Origin: Bacteroidales bacterium
GTDB taxonomy: Bacteria > Bacteroidota > Bacteroidia > Bacteroidales > Muribaculaceae
NCBI GenBank assembly: GCA_004552485.1
Contig: SFOH01000052.1
Span: 1 to 13,881 of the forward strand
Direction: 5' to 3'
Length of the DNA stretch: 13,881 bases
Shown here: piece by piece, positions 6,733-13,699 of the stretch
Layout: the number at the start of each line of letters is the position of its first letter
How positions within the stretch are numbered: position 1 is the first letter of the stretch
The notes under the pieces: generated by a model
Database searches by the model: none
Seen by the model: the letters and a program-made list of their open reading frames with translations, nothing else
What the model was told of the DNA's origin: nothing
Position numbers and translations under genes: made by a program

Positions 6733-7392
6733 ATGAAAGACAACCGTGTGAAACTCAGAGTGATGGGCATCAGCTACAGCCCCATGCAGAGCGGCGCCTT
6801 CGCCCTGCTGCTGGCCGTCGAGGGCGACTCGGCCCTGCGCATCCCCGTGGTCATCGGCCCCGCCGAGGCACAGGCCATCGCCATGCGCCTCGAGCACAAG
6901 ACCTCGCCGCGCCCAATGACCCACGACCTCTTCGCCTCATTCGCCCAAGCCTTCGGAATACGCCTCCTCGAGGTGTTCATCTACCGCTTCGAGGACGGAA
7001 TCTACTCCTCCGAGATGACATTCTCCGAGGGCGACCGCACCGTCAAACTCGACGCACGCACCTCCGACGCCATCGCCGTCGCCATGCGCACCGGAGCGCC
7101 CATCTACACCACCCCCGACATCGTCGACGAGACGGGCATCGAGCTCCAGGAAATCAGCACCGATTCCTCGGAACACGACTCCGACGACGACTCCGACAAC
7201 TCCGGCGCCGATTCCTCCTTCACCTTCCCCGAATCCCCCGACACTGACACCCTCCTCACCGACGCAGCCCTGGAGTCCATGTCCCTCGAGGACCTGGAAG
7301 CCCTCCTCGCGCGCCTCACCGAGGATGAAGCCTACGAGGACGCCGCGCGCGTCTCCTCAGTCCTCAACCGCCGCAAATCCTCCGGCGCATGA
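6733..7392 (+). CDS. Bifunctional nuclease (BFN/DUF151) domain protein with UVR-like tail, 219 aa
   Basis: Residues about 5-140 form a BFN/DUF151 domain: VKLRVMGISYSPMQSGAFALLL, IPVVIGPAEAQAIA, RPMTHDLFASFAQAFG and KLDARTSDAIAVAMRTGAPIY. These blocks are highly conserved in the family. BFN proteins from plants and some bacteria have been reported as dual RNase/DNase enzymes; the role in Bacteroidetes is unclear. A strongly acidic Ser/Asp linker follows (about 142-175). The C-terminus (about 184-215, LEDLEALLARLTEDEAYEDAARVSSVLNRRK) looks like a UVR motif, the short helical hairpin that mediates UvrB-UvrC contacts. The gene begins 7 nt after mnmA. Family assignment is firm; activity is inferred. 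Confidence 0.88.
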   Translation: MKDNRVKLRVMGISYSPMQSGAFALLLAVEGDSALRIPVVIGPAEAQAIAMRLEHKTSPRPMTHDLFASFAQAFGIRLLEVFIYRFEDGIYSSEMTFSEGDRTVKLDARTSDAIAVAMRTGAPIYTTPDIVDETGIELQEISTDSSEHDSDDDSDNSGADSSFTFPESPDTDTLLTDAALESMSLEDLEALLARLTEDEAYEDAARVSSVLNRRKSSGA

Positions 7393-7449
7393 CCCTCCAC
7401 CCCCTTGATTCTCAAACCCTGTCAATCTTAAAACCAATATCATATAAAA

Positions 7450-8814
7450 ATGAAAGGAATTAAAACACGCCTCTCGCTCCTGGGTTTCCTGGAGTTTGCC
7501 GTCTGGGGCTCCTACCTGGTCTCCATGAGTATGTACCTCGGCGCCGCCGGCCTCGGTCAACAGATTTTCTGGTTCTACACCGTCCAGGGCCTCGTCTCAC
7601 TGTTCATGCCCGCCATCGTGGGCATCGTGGCTGACCGCCTCATTCCGGCCCAGAAAATGATGAGCCTCTGCCACTTTCTGGCCGGTGGCTTCATGATTGC
7701 CGCCGGATGGTACGGCATGGACTGCGCCGTCTCCGGCGCCCCGGTCTGCTTCGGCACACTCTTCACTCTCTACACCATCTCCGTGGCTTTCTTCATGCCC
7801 ACCATCGGCCTCAACAACTCCGTGGCCTTCAACGCCCTGGAGAAAGCCGGCCTCGACACCGTCAAGGACTTCCCGCCCATCCGCGTCTGGGGCACCGTCG
7901 GATTCATCTGCGCCGAGCTCATGGTCAACTTCGTGTCCATCAACGGCGTGACACTCCAGCACAGCTACACCCAGTTCTTCGCCTCCGGCATCATCAGCCT
8001 CGTCCTGGCCTTATACGCCCTCACAATGCCGGGCTGCCCCGTCAAGAAGAGACGGCCCGGCGACGAGAAACAGTCCGTGGCCGAGGCACTCGGCCTCAAC
8101 GCCTTCAAACTCTTCAAACAGAAGAAGATGGCCATCTTCTTCATCTTCTCAATGCTCCTGGGCGTCAGCCTCCAGCTCACCAACGCCTACGGCACGCCCT
8201 TCATCGAGCAGTTCCACAAGGCCGGCTTCAGCGACATCTTCGCCGAGAACCCCACCGCCCTCATCTCCCTGTCGCAGTGCTCCGAGGCCCTCTGCATCCT
8301 GGGCATCGGTTACTGCCTCAAACGCTTCGGCATCAAGGGCGTGATGATGATGGCAATGTTCGCATGGGTCCTCCGCTTCGGCTTCTTCGGCATCGGCAGC
8401 ACCGGTTTCCCCGGCTACATCTTCCTCATCCTCAGCTGCATCGTCTACGGCGTGGCCTTTGACTTCTTCAACGTCTCCGGCGGCATCTACGTTGACCAGC
8501 AGACGGACGTTAAGACGCGCTCCTCGGCACAGGGCCTGTTCATGCTCATGACCAACGGCATCGGCGCCTCTCTGGGCACCTTCATCGCCGGCAAATACAT
8601 CTTCACACCCCGCATCGAGGCCCCCGGCGAGACCGCACAGCAGATCCTCGCCGGCTTCCACGAGTCATGGCTCATCATGGCCGCCTACGCCCTGGTTGTC
8701 TTCATCGCCTTCGTCTTCATCTTCAAGGATGACCACAAGGTCAAAAATGCCAAAGGCGAGGCCATGCTCCAGGCCAAGGAACACGCCGACGCCGGCGGCA
8801 TGGCCGACGCATGA
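7450..8814 (+). CDS. Nucleoside:H+ symporter (NupG/XapB-like MFS permease), 454 aa
   Basis: This is a polytopic inner-membrane protein with about 12 hydrophobic segments. Motifs typical of the nucleoside:H+ symporter family in Bacteroidales are visible: LEFAVWGSYLVSM in TM1, FMPAIVGIVADRLIPAQ after TM2, FPPIRVWGTVGFI, FGIKGVMMMAMFAWVLRFG, and VYGVAFDFFNVSGGIYVDQQTD followed by RSSAQGLFMLMTNGIGASLG. It probably imports nucleosides with protons. The final cytoplasmic tail is polar (DDHKVKNAKGEA...). The ATG at 7450 is taken because the first membrane segment starts 10 residues in. The upstream 57-nt gap shows neither a promoter match nor a terminator. The stop codon overlaps the start of rsmE (ATGA), so the two are translationally linked. 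Confidence 0.87.
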   Translation: MKGIKTRLSLLGFLEFAVWGSYLVSMSMYLGAAGLGQQIFWFYTVQGLVSLFMPAIVGIVADRLIPAQKMMSLCHFLAGGFMIAAGWYGMDCAVSGAPVCFGTLFTLYTISVAFFMPTIGLNNSVAFNALEKAGLDTVKDFPPIRVWGTVGFICAELMVNFVSINGVTLQHSYTQFFASGIISLVLALYALTMPGCPVKKRRPGDEKQSVAEALGLNAFKLFKQKKMAIFFIFSMLLGVSLQLTNAYGTPFIEQFHKAGFSDIFAENPTALISLSQCSEALCILGIGYCLKRFGIKGVMMMAMFAWVLRFGFFGIGSTGFPGYIFLILSCIVYGVAFDFFNVSGGIYVDQQTDVKTRSSAQGLFMLMTNGIGASLGTFIAGKYIFTPRIEAPGETAQQILAGFHESWLIMAAYALVVFIAFVFIFKDDHKVKNAKGEAMLQAKEHADAGGMADA

Positions 8815-9518
8815 TACGCTTCTACGCACCCGAGATACAGACCACACTGACGTTGCCGGAGGCTGACTCCGGCCACGCAGTGCGCGTTCTGCGTCTGCGT
8901 GCCGGCGACGAACTCCAGGCCGTCGACGGGCGCGGAAATCTCTTCCGCTGCCGGCTCCTCGACGAGAACCATCGCCACGCCGCCGTCGAAATCCTCGAGA
9001 TGACGCCCCTGCCTCCAGTCTGGGACTACCAGCTCACCGTCCTCGTCGCCCCCACCAAGAACATGGACCGCATGGAGTGGCTCGTCGAGAAACTCACCGA
9101 GATCGGCATCAACCGCTTCGTCCCCGTCCGCTGCGCCCGCTCCGAGCGCAAGGAGGTGAAGGTCGAACGCCTGCGCAAGATCGCCGTCTCGGCCATGAAA
9201 CAGTCGCTCAAGGCCACGCTTCCCGCCATCGACGAGATGACGCCGCTCAAAACGGCGCTCGCCTCCGTCACCGCCGCCCAGCGCTTCATGGGTTACTGCT
9301 CCGACGCCGTCGAGCGCCGCCTCCTCGCTCCCTCGCTGCGTCCCGGCTCGGACGTCGCCATCCTCATCGGCCCCGAAGGCGACTTCTCCCCCGAAGAGGT
9401 CGCCCTCGCCATCGATGCCGGCTTCGTCCCCGTCACCATGGGCGACAACCGCCTGCGCACCGAGACAGCCGCCCTCGTCGCCGCCGACACCGTCCACATC
9501 ATCAACCAACTCACCTGA
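8811..9518 (+). CDS. rsmE: 16S rRNA (uracil(1498)-N(3))-methyltransferase RsmE, 235 aa
   Basis: RsmE methylates N3 of U1498 in 16S rRNA using S-adenosylmethionine. The N-terminal PUA-like part (H22AVRVLRLRAGDELQAVDG) is followed by a SPOUT methyltransferase domain: VAPTKNMDRMEWLVEKLTEIGI, RSERKEVKVERLRKI, SAMKQSLKATLP, the SAM-binding loop GPEGDFSPEEV (187-197) and the knot motif MGDNRLRTETAAL (210-222). Many homologues have GPEGGF where this has GPEGDF. The length is usual. The ATG at 8811 overlaps the permease stop by 4 nt, and kdsA starts 2 nt after this gene, so expression is probably coupled. Confidence 0.94.
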   Translation: MIRFYAPEIQTTLTLPEADSGHAVRVLRLRAGDELQAVDGRGNLFRCRLLDENHRHAAVEILEMTPLPPVWDYQLTVLVAPTKNMDRMEWLVEKLTEIGINRFVPVRCARSERKEVKVERLRKIAVSAMKQSLKATLPAIDEMTPLKTALASVTAAQRFMGYCSDAVERRLLAPSLRPGSDVAILIGPEGDFSPEEVALAIDAGFVPVTMGDNRLRTETAALVAADTVHIINQLT

Positions 9519-9520
9519 CA

Positions 9521-10336
9521 ATGAACACCTTACAATATCTCCAGACATCTCCCACGCGCAACTTCTTCCTCATGGCCGGCCCCTGCGTCATCGAGGGCGA
9601 AGAGATGGCCCTCGACATCGCCGCTCAGATCGCGCCCGTCTGCCGACGCCTCGGCATCCCCTACGTCTTCAAGGGCAGCTACCGCAAGGCCAACCGCTCG
9701 CGCATCGACTCCTTCACCGGCATCGGCGACATTCAGGCCCTGCGCATCCTCGACAAAGTGCGCACCGAGTTCTCCATCCCCGTCGTCACCGACATCCACC
9801 TGCCACAGGAGGCCGAGATGGCCGCGCAATACGTTGACATTCTGCAGATTCCCGCATTCCTCTGCCGCCAGACCGACCTCCTCGTCGCCGCCGCACGAAC
9901 CGGAAAGATGGTGAACATCAAGAAAGGCCAGTTCCTCAGCCCCGAAAGCATGCGCTTCGCCGTCGAGAAAGTGCGCGACGCCGGCGGCACCATGGTGGCC
10001 GTCACCGAACGCGGCACCACCTTCGGCTACGGCGACCTCGTCGTCGACTACCGCGGCATCCCCACCATGCAGCGCACCGGCGTCCCCGTCATCATGGACG
10101 TCACCCACTCGCTCCAGCAGCCCAACAGCGGCAGCGGCGTCACCGGCGGCCGCCCCGAGATGATCGAGACCATCGCTCGCGCAGCCATCGCCGTCGGCGC
10201 CGACGGAATCTTCATCGAGACACATCGCAACCCCGCCGTGGCCAAGAGCGACGGCGCCAACATGCTCGCCCTCGACAAACTCCCCGCCCTGCTCGAGCAC
10301 CTCACCGCCCTGCGCATGTGCGTCAACAAGTTCTGA
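9521..10336 (+). CDS. kdsA: 3-deoxy-8-phosphooctulonate (Kdo-8-P) synthase KdsA, metal-dependent type, 271 aa
   Basis: KdsA condenses phosphoenolpyruvate with arabinose-5-phosphate to give Kdo-8-phosphate for the LPS inner core. The TIM-barrel motifs are complete: FFLMAGPCVIE, GIPYVFKGSYRKANRS, VVTDIHLPQEAE, LQIPAFLCRQTDLL, VNIKKGQFLSPE and FIETHRNP...KSDGAN. C22 (where E. coli has Asn), H196, E233 and D244 match the four metal ligands of class II KdsA. Their spacings (174, 37 and 11 residues) equal those in the Aquifex enzyme C11/H185/E222/D233 from memory, so this is the metal-dependent class. ATG 9521 is 2 nt after the rsmE stop; a longer frame open from 9077 lies inside rsmE and is not used. 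Confidence 0.95.
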   Translation: MNTLQYLQTSPTRNFFLMAGPCVIEGEEMALDIAAQIAPVCRRLGIPYVFKGSYRKANRSRIDSFTGIGDIQALRILDKVRTEFSIPVVTDIHLPQEAEMAAQYVDILQIPAFLCRQTDLLVAAARTGKMVNIKKGQFLSPESMRFAVEKVRDAGGTMVAVTERGTTFGYGDLVVDYRGIPTMQRTGVPVIMDVTHSLQQPNSGSGVTGGRPEMIETIARAAIAVGADGIFIETHRNPAVAKSDGANMLALDKLPALLEHLTALRMCVNKF

Positions 10337-10407
10337 CCCCGCATTTCCACACGAATTTCCCGAAAAAAATCCTCACTCCTCAAAACCCACCCCTTTTTCA
10401 CCCCATC

Positions 10408-12033
10408 ATGCGTCTGAAAGCAACCCTTCTCTGCGCCGTCCTCGCCGCCCTCTCCCTGTCGGCGTTTCAGCCCGTCGACAACCCCATGACCCGCGCCGTC
10501 CTCAAAGTCTACGAGGAACAGCTCAAGGCCGACCCCACCGACTGGGACACATGGCTGCGCGCCGCCAACGAGTACTACACCCACAGCGAATATTCCCGCG
10601 CCCTCAACGACGTGGACAACGCCCTGAAATACATCCCCGCCGACAACAAGGACGACCGCTTCCGCGCTCTCATGCTCCGCGCCTCCATCTACCAGCAGAC
10701 CGGTCAGAAAGAGCCCGAGCTCACCGACCTCAACTCGGCCGTCGCCATCGACCCGACCTCGTATGTCGCTATCTATCAGCGCGCAAACTGCCTCTATGAG
10801 CTCGAGCGCTATGCCGAGGCCAAGACCGACTACAAACGCCTCCAGGCCATGAACTCGCGCTCCGTCGAGGCCCTCGTCGGACAGGCTCGCATCGCCGTCA
10901 AGGAGAACAACCTCGGCCTCGCCAACGAAATGCTCGACCAGGCCGTCGCCATCGACCCCAACAACGCCGACTACTACGTGCGCCGCGCAACCGTACGCCG
11001 CTCCATGGGCAACCACCGCGGCGCCGTCGAAGACCTCCTCCTCGCGCTCAGCACCGACGCCAACAACGAGCGCGCCACACGACAGCTCATCGAATACTCC
11101 AACACCAACTATCAGGACGTCATCACCGGCCTCACCGCCGCCATCGAGCAGGCCCCCAACGTGGCCATGTTCGTCTACCTGCGCGCCACAATCGCTCAGA
11201 CACATTTCCACTACACCGCCGCCCTCGAAGACTATCAGCGCATCCTCGACCGACAGCTCTCCACCTACAACGGCATCTACGCCTCCATGGCTCAGTGCCA
11301 GCTCGCACTCTGCCGCTATGAGCAGGCCCTCGACAACGTCGACCGCGCCATCTCCCTCGACAAAGAAGACGCCGACCGCCTCGTGCTCAAGTCGCAGATA
11401 CTCCGCGCCCTCGGCCGCACCGACGAGGCCGTCACCGCCGCCGCCCGCGCCACCGTCCTCGCCCCCGGACAGAGCGTGCCCCTCACCGAGCTCGGCCTCT
11501 GCTACGCCGCTCAGCAGAAGTATGACCAGGCCGTCGAACTCTTCGGCGAAGTGTCCATGAACAACCCCGACCAACCCGAGAGCTTCATGCTCCGCGCATG
11601 GCTCATGGCCGCGCACCTCCACCAGCCCGTCGCCGCCGCCGGATTCTACAACCATGTCGCCGACCTCCCCCTCGACTACAAAGACATCAACTCGCTGCGC
11701 GGCTTCGCCCTCCTCTTCAACGGCCACAACCTCGAGGCCCGCGACTGGATAGAGCTCATCATCAACACCGTCCCCGACAACGACGGCTTCATCAACTTCA
11801 TGGGCGCCTGCTTCTACGCCCAGGCCGCCGCCGGCGCCCCCGACGCCGCCGCTCCCGCCGACTCCGAAGACACCGCCCGCGCCCTCTCGTGCATGGAACG
11901 CAGCCTCAACCTCGGCTACGCCAACCGCTACGACTGGACCGCCAACAACGACGGCCGCATCACCGTCGCCCCGCTCCGCACCCTCCCCGCCTTCACCGCC
12001 CTCCTCGACCGCTTCTCCCACCTCTTCAACTAA
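10408..12033 (+). CDS. Exported tetratricopeptide-repeat (TPR) protein, 541 aa
   Basis: A short signal peptide (MRLKATLLCAVLAALSLSA) is followed by about ten TPR-like helix pairs covering most of residues 45-460. Clear examples are WDTWLRAANEYYTHSEYSRALNDVDNALKYIP, YVAIYQRANCLYELERYAEAKTDY..., and NGIYASMAQCQLALCRYEQALDNVDRAISLD. An Ala/Asp-rich insert (AAAGAPDAAAPADSED) precedes a short C-terminal helical part that ends in LLDRFSHLFN. No catalytic domain or lipobox Cys is seen, so it is probably a soluble periplasmic scaffold. Partners are unknown. ATG 10408 is preferred over an upstream in-frame start (10318) because it begins the signal peptide and does not overlap kdsA. The 71-nt gap from kdsA has no promoter or terminator match. 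Confidence 0.82.
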   Translation: MRLKATLLCAVLAALSLSAFQPVDNPMTRAVLKVYEEQLKADPTDWDTWLRAANEYYTHSEYSRALNDVDNALKYIPADNKDDRFRALMLRASIYQQTGQKEPELTDLNSAVAIDPTSYVAIYQRANCLYELERYAEAKTDYKRLQAMNSRSVEALVGQARIAVKENNLGLANEMLDQAVAIDPNNADYYVRRATVRRSMGNHRGAVEDLLLALSTDANNERATRQLIEYSNTNYQDVITGLTAAIEQAPNVAMFVYLRATIAQTHFHYTAALEDYQRILDRQLSTYNGIYASMAQCQLALCRYEQALDNVDRAISLDKEDADRLVLKSQILRALGRTDEAVTAAARATVLAPGQSVPLTELGLCYAAQQKYDQAVELFGEVSMNNPDQPESFMLRAWLMAAHLHQPVAAAGFYNHVADLPLDYKDINSLRGFALLFNGHNLEARDWIELIINTVPDNDGFINFMGACFYAQAAAGAPDAAAPADSEDTARALSCMERSLNLGYANRYDWTANNDGRITVAPLRTLPAFTALLDRFSHLFN

Positions 12034-12044
12034 CCCCCGCGCCC

Positions 12045-12072
12045 ACCGTGCCGTGAGCCCGCGGCTCACGGT
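12045..12072. other. Palindrome between the TPR and PEGA genes with two exclusive foldings
   Basis: CCGTGAGCC (12051-12059) pairs perfectly with GGCTCACGG (12063-12071) around a 3-nt CGC loop. Alternatively ACCGTG (12045-12050) can pair with CACGGT (12067-12072). No T tract follows (CCCCCAAAAAATT), so it is not a standard terminator. The stem begins 17 nt after the TPR gene stop codon and the palindrome ends 20 nt before the PEGA start. Confidence 0.5.
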
Positions 12073-12092
12073 CCCCCAAAAAATTACCCCCT

Positions 12093-13235
12093 ATGAAAAA
12101 GCTGCTTATCATCATCCTGCTGGCCATGGCCGGCGCCATCGGCGCCACGGCCCAGGAGGCCACCGTCAAGAGCTTCGAGACGGCACCCATGGACGTCACC
12201 GCCCAACAGTATGCCCGCCTCGACCTCCATGGCGAGAAGTGCGCCGTCGTCAAAGTGCGCGTCATCGCCGACGGCGTCGCCTTCAAAGGCAACCTCATAG
12301 GGGGACCCGTCGAAAACCCCGGCGAATACTGGGTCTACCTCACCGGTGGCACCAAGCAGGTGCAGATTCTCTCGCGCTCCTTCCTGCCGTTTATGTACTA
12401 CTTCCCCGAGCCCCTGCAGGGCGGCGTCACCTATGTCCTCACCCTCCTCGCGCCACAGGCCGCCGGCGGCAGTGCGCCCCAGGGCCCCGTCGCCAACTTC
12501 CTCGTCCTCAAGGTCGCGCCCGCGTCGGCACACGTCACTGTCGACGGCAAAGAGCGCATGGTCAACAACGGCGTCGCCACCGTCAAACTCGACGCCGGCA
12601 CCCACACCTACCGCGTCGCCTCGCTCGGCTATGCACCCCAGGAAGGCACCGTCGTCATGGACGGCAAAAAACTGACGCGCACCGTGACGCTCGTCTCCAC
12701 CATGCCCACACTCACCGTGACCACCGCCACCCCCGGCACAGAAATATTCGTTAACGACGAACGAAAAGGCACCGACCGCTGGAGCGGCCAGCTCCTCCCC
12801 GACAACTACACCGTCGAAGGGCGCCTCGCCGGCCACCGCACCTTCAGCCGCTCCCTCACCCTCGCCGAGAGCCACAGCCAGACCGTCGCCATCCCCGCGC
12901 TCACCGCCATCACCGGCACCCTGAGCGTCGACTACACCCCCGTCGACGCCACCATCACCATCGACGGCCGCGCCGCCGGCACCACCCCCAACGTCATCAC
13001 CGACCTCCCCGTCGGCACCCACTCCGTCACCATCTCCGCCCCCGGCTACACCCCCGCCACCCTCACCGCCACCGTCGCCGAATCCTCTACGCCGACGACA
13101 TCGCCCTCACCAAAAAATATGACTTCTTTAAAGACTCCTCCACAGGGAAATACGGTTACAAACACAACGGCCGCGTCGTCATCCCCGCAAAATTTGATGA
13201 TGCCTGGCCTTTCAGCGAAGGCCTTGCCTGGGTGA
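12093..13235 (+). CDS. Exported protein with three PEGA-like domains; frame-interrupted, N-terminal part of a PEGA-WG protein
   Basis: The signal peptide MKKLLIIILLAMAGAIGATA precedes an N-terminal beta domain (about 22-130: VKSFETAPMDVTAQQYARLDLHGEKCAVVKVRV, GEYWVYLTGG) that is common in Bacteroidales PEGA proteins. Three PEGA-type beta domains follow at about 142-204, 204-274 and 274-329; the last is the clearest (ATITIDGRAAGTTPNVITDLPVGTHSVTISAPGY). PEGA domains are thought to be surface or extracellular beta modules. The genuine coding pattern ends at E330 (13080-13082). The remaining 50 codons to TGA 13233-13235 are an out-of-frame tail with atypical codons. The continuation lies in the -1 frame and encodes WG repeats. 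Restoring one base near 13081 would give one 535-residue protein. The gene is thus a recent frameshift, a sequence error, or a recoded gene. Confidence 0.75.
   Translation: MKKLLIIILLAMAGAIGATAQEATVKSFETAPMDVTAQQYARLDLHGEKCAVVKVRVIADGVAFKGNLIGGPVENPGEYWVYLTGGTKQVQILSRSFLPFMYYFPEPLQGGVTYVLTLLAPQAAGGSAPQGPVANFLVLKVAPASAHVTVDGKERMVNNGVATVKLDAGTHTYRVASLGYAPQEGTVVMDGKKLTRTVTLVSTMPTLTVTTATPGTEIFVNDERKGTDRWSGQLLPDNYTVEGRLAGHRTFSRSLTLAESHSQTVAIPALTAITGTLSVDYTPVDATITIDGRAAGTTPNVITDLPVGTHSVTISAPGYTPATLTATVAESSTPTTSPSPKNMTSLKTPPQGNTVTNTTAASSSPQNLMMPGLSAKALPG
13077..13118 (+). other. Frame junction between PEGA and WG parts
   Basis: Up to GCC GAA (13077-13082) the PEGA frame has C-ending codons. From ATC at 13082 the -1 frame has them (ATC CTC TAC GCC GAC GAC ATC GCC CTC ACC, giving ILYADDIALT), while the original frame turns into SSTPTTSPSP. 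Adding one A to make GAAATC would fuse VAE to ILYADD cleanly. About 30 nt downstream, A AAA AAT (13112-13118) is in the right register for a -1 slip into the WG frame. The codon pattern favours an indel at about 13080-13082 over slippage. Confidence 0.7.
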
Positions 13236-13699
13236 AAATCAACGGCAAATATGGCTATATCGACAAGACGGGCACCGTCGTCATCCCCGCAAAATTTGAT
13301 GATGCCAGGTCTTTCAGCGAAGGCCTTGCCTGTGTGAAAATCAACGGCAAATATGGCTATATCGACAAGACGGGCACCGTGGTCATCCCCGCAAAATTTG
13401 CTATTGTCTGGTCTTTCCAAGAAAACCTGGCCATGGTGATAATCAACGGCAAATATGGCTATATCGACAAGACGGGCACCGTGGTCATCCCCGCAAAATT
13501 TGATACTGCCTGGGATTTCAGCGAAGGCCTGGCCAGTGTGAAAATCAACGGCAAATATGGCTATATCGACAAGACGGGCACCGTCGTCATCCCCGCAAAA
13601 TTTGATAATGCCTGGTATTTCGACAATGGAAAAGCTCCGGTGGAACTCAACGGCCGCGAGTTCTACATTGATCGCAACGGCAACGAGGTGCCGGAGTAA
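13133..13699 (+). repeat. Tandem 102-bp coding repeats (WG units)
   Basis: Four strong units start at 13235, 13337, 13439 and 13541, with a degenerate unit before (13133) and a truncated one after (13643). The period is exactly 102 bp (34 codons). In the four central units codons 2-21 are identical at the nucleotide level apart from one synonymous GTC/GTG. Codons 22-34 vary, giving FDDARSFSEGLACV, FAIVWSFQENLAMV, FDTAWDFSEGLASV and FDNAWYFDNGKAPV. Near identity at synonymous sites shows recent duplication or gene conversion, so copy number may vary between strains. Confidence 0.9.
13232..13699 (+). CDS. WG-repeat segment (separate -1 frame), C-terminal part of the PEGA-WG protein
   Basis: The frame is plainly coding from 13082 (ILYADDIALTKKYDFFKDSSTGKYGY...), and 13232 is only the first possible start codon, a GTG that also encodes Val in a repeat. 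From there the translation is built of 34-residue units of the pattern KINGKYGYIDKTGTVVIPAKFD.A..FSEGLA.V, then a degenerate last unit (ELNGREFYIDRNGNEVPE). These are WG/beta-hairpin repeats, which form extended beta surfaces and usually bind proteins or the cell envelope. The PEGA-frame TGA (13233-13235) overlaps this GTG (GTGA), so reinitiation could in theory yield a WG-only product without a signal peptide. More probably this is the C-terminus of one exported protein with the upstream PEGA part. Its function is unknown. Confidence 0.65.
   Translation: MKINGKYGYIDKTGTVVIPAKFDDARSFSEGLACVKINGKYGYIDKTGTVVIPAKFAIVWSFQENLAMVIINGKYGYIDKTGTVVIPAKFDTAWDFSEGLASVKINGKYGYIDKTGTVVIPAKFDNAWYFDNGKAPVELNGREFYIDRNGNEVPE

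Noticed and set aside
10318..10407. Earlier in-frame start for the TPR protein
   Set aside because: It overlaps the end of kdsA and adds 30 residues ahead of an obvious signal peptide that begins at 10408.
10048..12069. 673-codon antisense open frame opposite kdsA and the TPR gene
   Set aside because: The strong bias for C-ending codons on the + strand leaves few stop codons in the matching minus-strand register. The antisense translation is low-complexity Val/Gly/Glu/Ala with no family motif, while the + strand encodes clear KdsA and TPR proteins.
13133..13699. CRISPR-like array
   Set aside because: The units are contiguous, in frame with a 102-bp period, and translate to WG repeats. There are no spacers of constant length and no cas genes.
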